Shown: in pieces, positions 7,763 to 16,277 of the stretch | Numbering within the stretch: position 1 is the first letter of the stretch | Layout of the letters: each line of letters starts with the position of its first letter | Assembly (NCBI RefSeq): GCF_945901735.1 | Contig: NZ_CAMDLM010000026.1 | Coordinates: 1 to 56,852, forward strand | From: Limnohabitans sp. Rim8 | Lineage (GTDB): Bacteria > Pseudomonadota > Gammaproteobacteria > Burkholderiales > Burkholderiaceae_C | Reading direction: 5' to 3' | Length of the DNA: 56,852 bases | Notes under the pieces: generated by a model | Databases searched by the model: none | What the model was told of the DNA's origin: nothing | What the model saw: the letters and a program-made list of their open reading frames with translations, nothing else | Position numbers and translations under genes: made by a program

Positions 7763-9058
7763 TCAGAGTTTGAGCGCTTGCGGCAGGAACAGGGCAATTT
7801 GCGGGAAAGCCACCAACAGGGCGAGCACCACGACCAAGGTGCAGACAAAGGGCATGACGCCTTTGAAGATGGTGGCTGTGCTCAACTCGGGCAGCATGTT
7901 TCGCACCACGAACATGTTCATGCCCACGGGTGGGCTGATCAGGCCAATCATCACCACCAAAACGATGACGATGCCAAACCAGACAGGGTCAAAACCCAGG
8001 CTGACCACCAAGGGGAAAAACACCGGCAGCGTCAGCAGCACCATGGACAACTCTTCCATGGCGGCCCCTAAAATGATGTAGATCGCACAAATGGCGATCA
8101 TCACGGCGATGGGGCTGATGTTGTGTGTGGAGACTAAGCTCTTCAGATCGGAAGGCAAGGTGGTGAAGTTCACGAAATTGGCAAACACCAGTGCGCCCAC
8201 CAGGATCATGAACAGCATGCCCGTTGTGCGTGCACTTTCGACCAAGATGTCCAGGGTGACGGAGAAGTTCAGCGATCTGCGCAACAGGGCAATGATGAAG
8301 GCCCCGAAAGCACCGATGCCCGCGCCTTCTGTGGTGGTGAAGACGCCGCCGTAAATGCCGCCCATCACGATCACAAACAAAACAGCCACAGCCCACACAT
8401 CTTTCATGGCATCGAAGCGTTCGGCCCAGCTCGAGCGTTCGGCTGCAGGGCCTGAGGCGGGGTCACGCCAAGTGATGAAGGCGATCGTCATGCACATCAT
8501 GAAGACCGCCAACAAGCCGGGGACCATACCCGCCGCAAACAGTTTGCCAATGCTGGTTTCTGTGACCAGGCCATAGATGACCAAGATGGTGGAAGGGGGA
8601 ATCAAAATACCCAAGGTGCCCCCGGCCGCAATGGCGCCAGCCGCCAGCTGACCCGAATAGCCATGGTCTTTCATGGACGGGTAGGCCACCTTGGTCATGG
8701 TGGCGGCTGTCGCAATGGATGAACCACAAACGCTGCCAAACCCAGCGCAGGCCATCACCGTGGCCATGCCAAGGCCTCCCCGAAAATGTCCGACAAGTGT
8801 GTAGGCAGCCCGGTAAAGCTCACGGGACATGCCTGCGCGTGTCACGAAGTTGCCCATCAAGATGAACAAGGGAACGACCGAAAGCGTGTACTCAAAACCT
8901 GCTTCATAGACCGTGGAGGTGACGGAAGCCAAGGCGGGGTTGAGCCCCCTCATCCACCACAGGCCCGCAAAGCCGACCAGGCCCATGGCAATCGCCAATG
9001 GAACCCGGGCAAAGGCCAGGATCAACATGGCCAACAGGCCAATACTTGCTTCTGTCAT
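7763..9058 (-). CDS. dctM: TRAP transporter large permease DctM
   Basis: 431 residues, nearly all hydrophobic, with about 12 membrane helices. Family landmarks are the early FARVPLAIAMGLVGFAG, RAGMSRELYRAAYTLVGH, GSSIATAATM, and GGTLGILIPPSTILVIYG. It forms the sodium-coupled channel of a tripartite ATP-independent periplasmic transporter with DctQ and the receptor DctP in this locus. Its start overlaps the dctQ stop by 4 bases (ATGA), so translation is coupled. Confidence 0.93.
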   Translation of the reverse strand: MTEASIGLLAMLILAFARVPLAIAMGLVGFAGLWWMRGLNPALASVTSTVYEAGFEYTLSVVPLFILMGNFVTRAGMSRELYRAAYTLVGHFRGGLGMATVMACAGFGSVCGSSIATAATMTKVAYPSMKDHGYSGQLAAGAIAAGGTLGILIPPSTILVIYGLVTETSIGKLFAAGMVPGLLAVFMMCMTIAFITWRDPASGPAAERSSWAERFDAMKDVWAVAVLFVIVMGGIYGGVFTTTEGAGIGAFGAFIIALLRRSLNFSVTLDILVESARTTGMLFMILVGALVFANFVNFTTLPSDLKSLVSTHNISPIAVMIAICAIYIILGAAMEELSMVLLTLPVFFPLVVSLGFDPVWFGIVIVLVVMIGLISPPVGMNMFVVRNMLPELSTATIFKGVMPFVCTLVVVLALLVAFPQIALFLPQALKL

Positions 9059-9552
9059 GGTGTTATTTCTTCGGAGTCGAAGGCGGTCTGTTCGGCGTGC
9101 GGTATGAAAATCAGCACCAGGTGCATCAGGCCAGCCACCACGATCATGCCGCTCATGGTGTAAACCACGGGGGCCAGTGGCAGCAGGAGAACGTTGGTCG
9201 TGTCGCCGTATTCTGCAACGCGCACAGCCCGCCTGAAGAGAATGTAGCCCACACCCGATAAGGCGACAAAACAGACGACGTCGGACAGTCGATTGAGAAA
9301 GGTTTTGACCCCTGGGCTCATGAAGACATCAAAGGTGTCGATGACGATGTGCTCGCGCCGGGCACTGACCAAGGGCAAAGCGCAGTAAATGAGCAAAGCC
9401 AGTCCTATTTCGGTTATTTCAAACCCGCCTGCTAGGGGCTTGTTGAAGAAATATCGACCGACCACGTCGACCGCTGTGACGATCATCATCAAAAAAAGCA
9501 CGGCTGCGGCCAAGTAACCCAAGGTCCTCTGTAAAAGTTGAGCGAATCTCAT
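9055..9552 (-). CDS. dctQ: TRAP transporter small permease DctQ
   Basis: 165 residues with four membrane helices (about 14-34, 48-63, 90-107, 124-152). The family signature VDVVGRYFFNKPLAGGFEITE lies between helices 1 and 2. DctQ pairs with DctM in the inner membrane. ATG 9552 was chosen because the MRFAQLLQR start is typical and it overlaps the stop of the upstream aldolase gene by 4 bases. The frame is open further upstream only as a shadow of that gene. Confidence 0.9.
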   Translation of the reverse strand: MRFAQLLQRTLGYLAAAVLFLMMIVTAVDVVGRYFFNKPLAGGFEITEIGLALLIYCALPLVSARREHIVIDTFDVFMSPGVKTFLNRLSDVVCFVALSGVGYILFRRAVRVAEYGDTTNVLLLPLAPVVYTMSGMIVVAGLMHLVLIFIPHAEQTAFDSEEITP

Positions 9553-10265
9553 CCCTTGTGTCCTCGTCTCAGGCGGTTGGCGCGACGTGTCCAGGCGTCG
9601 AACGTGATGTTCATGATGCGGTCGGTGCGCAAGAAATCTCTGGCACGACGGGCTTCTTTTGGATCGATGGGACGAACACCCCCGAGCGTGGACGCATTGA
9701 TTTGCAGCTGTGCCATGCGCTCCATGAAGACGGCCAGAAAAGCGGCTTCTTGCACGCTGCGCCCGGCCGTCAGCAGGCCATGGTGGGCCAGCAGCATCGC
9801 ATGGTGCGGGCCCAGTGCGGTGGCGATGATCTCGCCCTCTTTGTCGGCCGTAGGCAAGCCAGGCCACTCGGGCAAGTAGACCATGTCCTCAAACAAAGGA
9901 GTAGCGTCCATGTGGGCCACAACCAGGGGGCATTCGGCCGCAGCCAGTGCCGAGGCCGCGGGGGGATGGGTGTGAACAATCGCGTTCACGTCTGGGCGGC
10001 TTTTGTAGACCCACAAATGAAAGCGCATGGCCGGGTTGGGCTCGCGGATGCCGTGCGCACCTTCCCCCTCGATCAAGCGCATTTGATCGTCAATCAAAAG
10101 CCACGATGCCGGGGTGGCTTCGTCAAAAGACACACCCAGAGGCAGCGTCCAATAGGTGTTGGGGATGGGCCCCCGGGCGGTGATTTGCCCGGCCAACCCT
10201 GATTCATGCTTTTCGTCCGCAAGAATCAGGGCGCATTGGGTCAGAACTTGGCAGGGGTCAGTCAT
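9549..10265 (-). CDS. Class II aldolase/adducin family protein
   Basis: 238 residues of the zinc-dependent aldolase/epimerase family that includes L-fuculose-phosphate aldolase and tetronate-phosphate decarboxylases. Zinc ligands are visible as HTHPP near residue 98 and HHG near residue 159. The acidic residue E of the family is harder to place. The gene sits between the TRAP receptor and DctQ genes, an unusual interleaving that ties it to the imported substrate. An activity on a free or phosphorylated C4-C5 sugar acid is plausible, but no dedicated kinase gene is present in the window. Confidence 0.82.
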   Translation of the reverse strand: MTDPCQVLTQCALILADEKHESGLAGQITARGPIPNTYWTLPLGVSFDEATPASWLLIDDQMRLIEGEGAHGIREPNPAMRFHLWVYKSRPDVNAIVHTHPPAASALAAAECPLVVAHMDATPLFEDMVYLPEWPGLPTADKEGEIIATALGPHHAMLLAHHGLLTAGRSVQEAAFLAVFMERMAQLQINASTLGGVRPIDPKEARRARDFLRTDRIMNITFDAWTRRANRLRRGHKG

Positions 10266-10277
10266 CCGATGCCGAAA

Positions 10278-11309
10278 TTATTTGCCGTCGGCCACGCGCT
10301 TGAGCTCTTCACGGAACTCGGCCAAGACCTTGGCACCTTCCAGCCCTTTGGCATTGGCAGCCTGGATCCAGGTGTTGGCCAGGGGCTCTGTGCGGGTGCG
10401 CACTTCGGCAATGAAGGCCGGGCTGGCTTGCTGGATGTTCACACCCGCAGCGCGCAAGGCTTCCATGCCGCCTTTGTCCGCAGCATCCCAGGCTTGACCT
10501 GCCAGACGGGCCAGGGCTTCACCCGATACGGAATTGATGGCGTCCTGGTCTTGCTTGGACAGCTTGTTCCACTTCTCTTCGTTCATGAAGAAGCCAAAGG
10601 CCGAAGAGTAAAAACCGCCAGGGAAAATGGTGGCGTGTTTGACCACTTTGTCCAGATTGAAGGAGCGGATGGATTCGGCCGGGAAAAACGTGCCGTCGGC
10701 CACGCCCGAGGCCAAAATTTCATAGGATTCAGGGGCGGGTTTGACCAGCGGGGAGGCGCCCAGGGCTTTGGCGGAAGCTTCCGAGATGCCGCCACCGCTG
10801 CGGATTTTCATGCCCGCGATGTCAGCGACCGAGTTGACTGGCTTTTTGACCAAAAACATTTGGCCAGGACCGTGGGTGAACACGCCCAGCAATTTGACGC
10901 CTTTGTATTCACCTGCTTTGTGCAGGTGTTTCCAATGGATGCGGCTGAAGGCCACCGAGTTGATTTCAGCGGTGCCACCCGAGCCAGGCAGCTCGGCCAG
11001 CAGGGGCAGGGGGTGGCGAGCGGGTGTGTAGCTGGCGGTCACATAGGACACGTCCATCACGCCATCGCGCACGCCATCAAAAGTGCCTTGAGGTGCCACG
11101 GGGTGCTTGGCCAACATTTGCATTTTGACGCGGCCATTGGTGGCTTTTTCCACGGCTGCGGCCCAACCACCCAACACATCACGCGTCAGGGGGTGGGTGG
11201 GGCCCACCCAACTGGACATGGTCAGCACGGTTTGGGCACTGGCCGTGTTGAAACCCATGGCCAGGGCCATGGCGCCTGTCAAGGCAAGGTGTTTGAAAAC
11301 TTTTCTCAT
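10278..11309 (-). CDS. dctP: TRAP transporter solute-binding protein DctP
   Basis: 343 residues with a Sec signal peptide (MRKVFKHLALTGAMALAMGF, cleavage near ASA-QT). The mature domain shows GMKIRSGGG, holding the conserved arginine that binds the substrate carboxylate, and later GFFMNEEKWNKLSKQDQDAI. It captures an organic acid in the periplasm for DctQM. It is the first gene of the leftward set; GGAG lies 6 bases before the ATG. The 146-base divergent region to the dehydrogenase gene must contain both promoters, but I cannot define them confidently. Confidence 0.92.
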   Translation of the reverse strand: MRKVFKHLALTGAMALAMGFNTASAQTVLTMSSWVGPTHPLTRDVLGGWAAAVEKATNGRVKMQMLAKHPVAPQGTFDGVRDGVMDVSYVTASYTPARHPLPLLAELPGSGGTAEINSVAFSRIHWKHLHKAGEYKGVKLLGVFTHGPGQMFLVKKPVNSVADIAGMKIRSGGGISEASAKALGASPLVKPAPESYEILASGVADGTFFPAESIRSFNLDKVVKHATIFPGGFYSSAFGFFMNEEKWNKLSKQDQDAINSVSGEALARLAGQAWDAADKGGMEALRAAGVNIQQASPAFIAEVRTRTEPLANTWIQAANAKGLEGAKVLAEFREELKRVADGK

Positions 11310-11455
11310 GGGGTGTCTCCGTCAAAATGGTCAGGACCTGAAATCAGGCGGTTGAAAAAAGCAAAGTATATTGATTGAATGTTGTCAAAGCTGCCAAATC
11401 AGTCATGGTTTACCCGGGTCTGGCCATGAACAGTGACCTCAATACCCTTGAAAGC

Positions 11456-12478
11456 ATGAGCCATCCATTCGATCTGCCGTCAAACGCCCGTGTTTTGGTC
11501 ACGGGCGCTGCCGGTTATGTGGGTCAAGCCTTGGTCAAGGCCTTGGCATTGAGCGCCCCAAGGTCTTGGCAGTGGGTGTTGACCGATACCCAAGCTGCTG
11601 AGGGCGTGCGACCCGAAGCCAACACGCGCTGGGTCGTCGGTGATTTGTCAGATCCTCGGGTGTGTGATGCCCTGCTTGAGCAACCGGTCCATGCGGTGGT
11701 GCATTTGGCCGGTTGGATGAGTGGCCGCACAGAGCAAGACGTGGCGCTGGGGGAGCGCATCAACTTGCATGCTTGCCTCGATTTGCTGGCGCGCTGCCGT
11801 GCCCAGTACAGGCAAGGTGGCCCATGGGTGCGCTGGCTCATGACCAGCTCGATTGCGGTCTACGGCACGCCCCTGCCGCCTCGGATCGACGACCACACCC
11901 TCCAGCGGCCCAGCCTCAGTTATGGCACCCACAAGCGCATGCTGGAGTTGATGCTGGACGACATGAACCGCCGTGGCGACCTGGACGGCCGCGCCGTGCG
12001 CTTGTCCGGCGTGGTGCTGCGCCCCGTCTTGCCCAATGGGGCCTTGTCGGGTTTCAACAGCGACCTGATTCGCGAGCCCTTGTCGGGGCGAGACTATGTC
12101 TGCCCTGTGTCACCCGACGCCCGACTTTGGCTTTTGAGTTTGCCTGCTGCGCTGGCGCACCTCATGCGCTTGCTGGGCTTGGACCATGCCCGTTGGTCCC
12201 GGGTCATGGGCCCAGCCGGAACCTGCGCCCTGAATGCGCCGGCCTGGCCTGTGACCGTGCACGAGGTGTTCCAGGCGATGGCCCAAATTGATCCGCAAGC
12301 ACCGCAACGTGTTCAGTTTTCCCCCCAGCCCGACCTGCAGGCCCAGTTTGGCGCATGGCCGCTGGACGTGTCTTTTGCGCTGGCCCAACAGCTGGAGCTG
12401 ACGGACGAACGCCAGACTTTCAAGCACGATTTGACTGCATTTGTGCGCCAGTTGGCGCAGCCCATCTTGAGCCCTTGA
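11456..12478 (+). CDS. NAD-dependent epimerase/dehydratase family protein (extended SDR)
   Basis: 340 residues. The Rossmann glycine motif VLVTGAAGYVG starts at about residue 13, and the active-site pair appears as YGTHK (Tyr-x-x-x-Lys) near residue 150, so this is a catalytically complete extended SDR. Family members include UDP-sugar epimerases and D-erythronate dehydrogenase (DenD). The position next to a TRAP/aldolase/dehydrogenase set favours a sugar-acid dehydrogenase, but this is inference. I chose ATG 11456, one short step before the Rossmann strand; ATG 11426 and 11405 are possible. The ilvD-type gene starts 30 bases downstream. Confidence 0.78.
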   Translation: MSHPFDLPSNARVLVTGAAGYVGQALVKALALSAPRSWQWVLTDTQAAEGVRPEANTRWVVGDLSDPRVCDALLEQPVHAVVHLAGWMSGRTEQDVALGERINLHACLDLLARCRAQYRQGGPWVRWLMTSSIAVYGTPLPPRIDDHTLQRPSLSYGTHKRMLELMLDDMNRRGDLDGRAVRLSGVVLRPVLPNGALSGFNSDLIREPLSGRDYVCPVSPDARLWLLSLPAALAHLMRLLGLDHARWSRVMGPAGTCALNAPAWPVTVHEVFQAMAQIDPQAPQRVQFSPQPDLQAQFGAWPLDVSFALAQQLELTDERQTFKHDLTAFVRQLAQPILSP

Positions 12479-12508
12479 GCACCCACAACCCTCACCGAAA
12501 CAACAGCC

Positions 12509-14236
12509 ATGACCACACCCACACCCACACCCAAACGCGCTTTCACCCCCCCTGAAAAACTCACCTCCGCGCGCATCGTTGAGGGCATGGACCGCACGCC
12601 CCATCGGGCCTTTTTGCGCGCTGTAGGCATGTCGGATGAAGACTTTGGCAAGCCCATGGTGGGCATTGTCAGCCAGCATGGCGAGAACACACCCTGCTCG
12701 ATGTCCTTGGGGCCGCAGGCCGATGCGGCACGCCTGGGCGTGGCGGCAGGGCAGGGTATTTCAGTGCCGTTCACCACTATTTCCGTTTCGGACGGTGTGT
12801 CCATGAACCACGCAGGCATGCGCATGAGCCTGGTGTCGCGGGAGATCATTGCTGACTCCATCGAAGCGGTGATCACGGCCCATGCTTACGACGGCTTGCT
12901 GGGTTTTACCGGTTGTGACAAAACCCTGCCTGGCGTGATGATGGCCATGGCCAGGCTCAATTGCCCCAGTGTGTTTGTGTATGGCGGGGCCATGTTGCCT
13001 GGGCAATGGCGCGGTAAAGACGTGACCATCCTCACCGCCTATGAAGGGGTGGGCTCGGTGCTGGCGGGTCAGATGAGCGAGCAAGACCTGCACGAACTCG
13101 AGCGGGCTTGCTCGCCCACGGTGGGTTCATGCCCTGGCCAGTTCACGGCCAACACCATGGCCATGGTGGCCGAAACCCTGGGACTGGCGTTGCCGGGTTC
13201 GGCCATGATGCCCGCGGTGTACAGCGAGCGACTGGCGTTGGCGCGTGCTGCGGGGCGGCGCATCACCGAGATCATTCGGGCAGGCGGCCCCTTGCCGCGC
13301 GACCTGATCACCCGCCAATCCCTTGAGAACGCTTGCGCGGCGGTGGCCGCCACGGGGGGGTCTACCAATGCGGGCCTTCATTTGCCGGCCATCGCACACG
13401 AAGTCGGCATCTCTTTCACTTTGGACGATGTGGCGGCCGTGTTTGCCCGAACCCCCTTGATTGCCGATCTGCAACCCGGGGGGCGGTTTTTGGCGGTGGA
13501 TTTGCATCGGGTTGGCGGAGTCCGCTCGGTATTGAAATCGTTGCTTGAAGGCGGACACTTGCATGGCGATGCCCTGACCTTGTCAGGACGCACATTGACC
13601 GAGGATTTGGCCGATGTCCCTCTGCCGGACGGGCAAGTGGTTCGGCAGGTGGCGCAGGCCATCAGCCCCACGGGGGGTGTGGTGGTGCTCAAAGGCAATC
13701 TGGCACCCGAAGGCGCGTTGATCAAAGTGGCGGGCTTGAAGTCTTTGGTGTTTGAAGGCCCGGCGCGCGTCTTTGAGAACGAAGAGGCGTGCTTCGAGGC
13801 GGTCACGCAACAAGCTTATGCGGCCGGGGATGTGCTGGTGATTCGCAACGAAGGCCCCAAAGGGGGCCCGGGCATGCGGGAGATGTTGGGCGTGACGGCG
13901 CTGGTCTACGGGCAGGGCATGGGCGAAAAAGTGGCCCTGTTGACCGATGGCCGTTTTTCCGGCGCGACCCGAGGCATGATGGTGGGCTACATCGGGCCAG
14001 AAGCGGCGGACAACGGTCCTATTGCCTGGCTTGCAGACGGGGATCGCATCCGACTCGATGCCCAAGCGGGCACGCTCGATGTGCTGTTGAGTCCGGAGGT
14101 TTTGGCTGTGCGTGCACAGGCTGCTGCGGTCCGGCCAAGACCACGGCTGTCGGGTGTTCTTGAAAAATATGCCAAGCTGGTCTCTGCAGCCCGTCTGGGG
14201 GCGGTGACCCACAGCGGTCCGGACCCGGTGAATTGA
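12509..14236 (+). CDS. IlvD/Edd family dehydratase
   Basis: 575 residues, normal for dihydroxy-acid dehydratase and sugar-acid dehydratases. These iron-sulfur enzymes remove water from 2,3-dihydroxy acids to give 2-keto acids. Cysteine ligands are visible in [17 protein letters not shown] and [11 protein letters not shown]. The motifs [11 protein letters not shown] and [17 protein letters not shown] mark the C-terminal domain. It may be the branched-chain-amino-acid IlvD, but the SQHGENTPC segment and its position downstream of a sugar-acid-type dehydrogenase make a dedicated sugar-acid dehydratase at least as likely. I leave the symbol blank for this reason. Confidence 0.88.
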   Translation: MTTPTPTPKRAFTPPEKLTSARIVEGMDRTPHRAFLRAVGMSDEDFGKPMVGIVSQHGENTPCSMSLGPQADAARLGVAAGQGISVPFTTISVSDGVSMNHAGMRMSLVSREIIADSIEAVITAHAYDGLLGFTGCDKTLPGVMMAMARLNCPSVFVYGGAMLPGQWRGKDVTILTAYEGVGSVLAGQMSEQDLHELERACSPTVGSCPGQFTANTMAMVAETLGLALPGSAMMPAVYSERLALARAAGRRITEIIRAGGPLPRDLITRQSLENACAAVAATGGSTNAGLHLPAIAHEVGISFTLDDVAAVFARTPLIADLQPGGRFLAVDLHRVGGVRSVLKSLLEGGHLHGDALTLSGRTLTEDLADVPLPDGQVVRQVAQAISPTGGVVVLKGNLAPEGALIKVAGLKSLVFEGPARVFENEEACFEAVTQQAYAAGDVLVIRNEGPKGGPGMREMLGVTALVYGQGMGEKVALLTDGRFSGATRGMMVGYIGPEAADNGPIAWLADGDRIRLDAQAGTLDVLLSPEVLAVRAQAAAVRPRPRLSGVLEKYAKLVSAARLGAVTHSGPDPVN

Positions 14237-14343
14237 TTTTTCAATGGTGATTTAAGATTTGCAATTTCGCTCTAAAATGCGAACGGTCGTGCTTTTTTCT
14301 GCAATATGAGGTGCCTCTTTGGCGCTTTTGATGCACAATTGAC

Positions 14344-14360
14344 GTTGACGTAACGTCAAC
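14344..14360. promoter_or_regulatory. Palindromic operator candidate before etfB
   Basis: GTTGACGTAACGTCAAC is a perfect 8-bp inverted repeat around one central base, 54 bases before the etfB start. A third half-site (TTGACG) sits just upstream. Operators of this TTGACGT/ACGTCAA kind are known for regulators of fatty-acid and branched-chain amino-acid use in proteobacteria (for example LiuR). Assignment to a named regulator is inference. Confidence 0.5.
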
Positions 14361-14413
14361 GACATCACGGCATTTCAAGGTACTTGGGTTTTGATATCAA
14401 TGGAGAAGCTTTC

Positions 14414-15169
14414 ATGAAAATTCTGGTTCCCGTCAAGCGGGTGGTGGACTACAACGTCAAGGTCCGCGTCAAGTCCGATGGTTCGGGTGTGGACATTGCC
14501 AACGTCAAGATGAGCATGAACCCCTTTGACGAAATCGCCGTCGAAGAAGCTGTGCGCCTGAAAGAAAAAGGGTTCGCGACCGAAGTCATCGCTGTGTCTT
14601 GCGGTGTGGCCCAGTGCCAAGAAACCCTGCGCACCGCGATGGCCATCGGCGCCGATCGCGGCATTCTGGTGGAGACCCCTGCTGACATGGACCTGCAGCC
14701 ACTGGCCGTGGCCAAGCTGCTCAAGGCCTTGGTCGACAAAGAGCAACCCGGCCTGATCATCTTGGGCAAGCAAGCCATTGACGACGACTGCAACCAGACC
14801 GGCCAGATGCTTGCCGCGTTGGCCGATTTGCCCCAAGCCACATTCGCTTCCAAAGTGGAAATCGTCGATGGCCAAGCCCAAGTCACGCGTGAGATCGACG
14901 GAGGCCTGGAAGTGCTGAGCATCAGCCTGCCCGCCGTGATCACCACCGACCTGCGCCTGAACGAGCCGCGGTATGTGACGCTGCCCAACATCATGAAGGC
15001 TAAGAAAAAACAACTCGACCACTTCAAGCCGGAAGATCTGGGCGTCGATGTGGCCCCCCGCATCAAGACCCTGAAAGTGACCGAGCCCGCCAAGCGCAGC
15101 GCTGGCATCAAGGTGCCCGATGTGGCGACCCTGGTGGACAAGCTCAAAAACGTGGCCAAAGTCATCTGA
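14414..15169 (+). CDS. etfB: Electron transfer flavoprotein beta subunit
   Basis: 251 residues beginning [20 protein letters not shown]. The ETF beta family landmarks are visible: the AMGADR-type loop ([11 protein letters not shown]), [16 protein letters not shown] and [10 protein letters not shown]. With EtfA it forms the heterodimeric FAD/AMP protein that accepts electrons from acyl-CoA dehydrogenases and passes them to ETF-ubiquinone oxidoreductase. ATG 14414 has GGAGAAG 7 bases upstream and gives the standard N-terminus. It is followed by etfA and an acyl-CoA dehydrogenase, a functionally coherent set. Confidence 0.95.
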   Translation: MKILVPVKRVVDYNVKVRVKSDGSGVDIANVKMSMNPFDEIAVEEAVRLKEKGFATEVIAVSCGVAQCQETLRTAMAIGADRGILVETPADMDLQPLAVAKLLKALVDKEQPGLIILGKQAIDDDCNQTGQMLAALADLPQATFASKVEIVDGQAQVTREIDGGLEVLSISLPAVITTDLRLNEPRYVTLPNIMKAKKKQLDHFKPEDLGVDVAPRIKTLKVTEPAKRSAGIKVPDVATLVDKLKNVAKVI

Positions 15170-15185
15170 AGTTCAGCCTGGAGTG

Positions 15186-15268
15186 TGGGGTGTTCAGAGT
15201 GAACAGCACCCACCAACGCCCAACCTTCACCCTTTGCGCTCAACCCTCAACCATTCACGCTCAACCAT
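15186..15268 (+). repeat. Degenerate 7-bp-period repeat in the etfB-etfA spacer
   Basis: The 100-base spacer contains CAACGCC, CAACCTT, CACCCTT, TGCGCTC, AACCCTC, AACCATT and CACGCTC in continuous 7-bp register, ending 5 bases before the etfA ATG. The left part (GTGTTCAGAGTGAACA) carries a short inverted repeat. The same heptad family is found at 39081-39187 and 43401-43521, in the same orientation relative to the gene it precedes. Confidence 0.7.
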
Positions 15269-15269
15269 C

Positions 15270-16202
15270 ATGACTTCTCTCGTTATTGCCGAACACGACA
15301 ACGCCTCGATCAAGGGCGCAACGCTCAACACCGTCACGGCCGCTGCCGCGTGCGGTGGTGACGTGCATGTGCTGGTGGCTGGCCACAACGCCGCTGCCGC
15401 TGCCGCCGCCGCGGCCCAAATCGCGGGTGTTGCCAAAGTCATTCACGCGGACAGCGAGGCCCTGGCCCACAGCTTGGCCGAAAACGTCGCAGCCCAGGTG
15501 CTGGCCATTGCGGGGAACTACAGCCACATCTTGTTCCCTGCCACAGCCGCGGGTAAAAACGTGGCCCCCCGCGTGGCCGCCAAGCTCGATGTCGCGCAGA
15601 TCAGCGATGTGACGCAAGTCATCTCGGCCGACACCTTTGAGCGCCCGATCTACGCTGGCAACGCCATCGCCACCGTGCAAAGCACCGATGGCACCAAAGT
15701 CATCACCGTGCGCACCACCGGCTTTGATGCTGCTGCCGCCTCGGGTGGCAGCGCCGCGGTGGAAAGCGCAGCAGCCCAAGCCGACAGCGGCAAGAGCAGC
15801 TTCACGCGCAGCGAGATCGCCAAGAACGACCGCCCCGAACTGACCGCCGCCAAGATCATTGTCTCCGGTGGCCGCGCATTGGGCAGCGCCGAGAAGTTCA
15901 ACGAAGTGATGACGCCCCTGGCCGACAAACTGGGCGCCGCCATTGGTGCCAGCCGCGCCGCGGTGGACGCAGGGTACGCCGCCAACGACCTGCAAGTGGG
16001 CCAGACCGGCAAGATCGTGGCGCCCCAGTTGTATGTCGCTTGCGGCATCTCGGGCGCGATCCAGCACCTGGCCGGCATGAAGGATTCCAAGGTGATCGTG
16101 GCGATCAACAAGGACCCCGAAGCGCCGATCTTCAGCGTGGCCGACTTTGGCCTGGAAGCCGATTTGTTTGCGGCTGTGCCTGAGTTGACACAGGCCCTTT
16201 GA
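15270..16202 (+). CDS. etfA: Electron transfer flavoprotein alpha subunit
   Basis: 310 residues, beginning [16 protein letters not shown]. The FAD-binding C-terminal domain shows the family pattern: [44 protein letters not shown] and [18 protein letters not shown]. An alanine-rich stretch (residues about 38-50) is coded by GCC/GCT repeats. ATG 15270 is the only reasonable start; no clear Shine-Dalgarno sequence precedes it because the leader is the C/A-rich heptad repeat. Forms ETF with EtfB. Confidence 0.95.
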   Translation: MTSLVIAEHDNASIKGATLNTVTAAAACGGDVHVLVAGHNAAAAAAAAAQIAGVAKVIHADSEALAHSLAENVAAQVLAIAGNYSHILFPATAAGKNVAPRVAAKLDVAQISDVTQVISADTFERPIYAGNAIATVQSTDGTKVITVRTTGFDAAAASGGSAAVESAAAQADSGKSSFTRSEIAKNDRPELTAAKIIVSGGRALGSAEKFNEVMTPLADKLGAAIGASRAAVDAGYAANDLQVGQTGKIVAPQLYVACGISGAIQHLAGMKDSKVIVAINKDPEAPIFSVADFGLEADLFAAVPELTQAL

Positions 16203-16218
16203 TTCATCCGCACCTCTC

Positions 16219-16246
16219 AAAAGGCATCGCTCGCGGTGCCTTTTTT
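16219..16246 (+). terminator. Rho-independent terminator after etfA
   Basis: AAGGCA-tcgctcgcg-GTGCCTT followed by TTTTTT, 17 bases after the etfA stop. The stem is short but the T-run is clean. It separates etfBA from the acyl-CoA dehydrogenase gene. Confidence 0.75.
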
Positions 16247-16277
16247 GTACCCCTTCACAGACATTCCGGAGACTTCC

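Noticed and set aside
11310..11455. TTGACA followed by TATACT on the minus strand as the dctP promoter
   Set aside because: The spacing is only 12 bases, too short for a sigma-70 promoter, so I did not annotate it.
15388..15420. GCC/GCT run in etfA as an unstable microsatellite
   Set aside because: It codes an alanine-rich helix seen in many EtfA proteins; codons are mixed, so slippage is not indicated.
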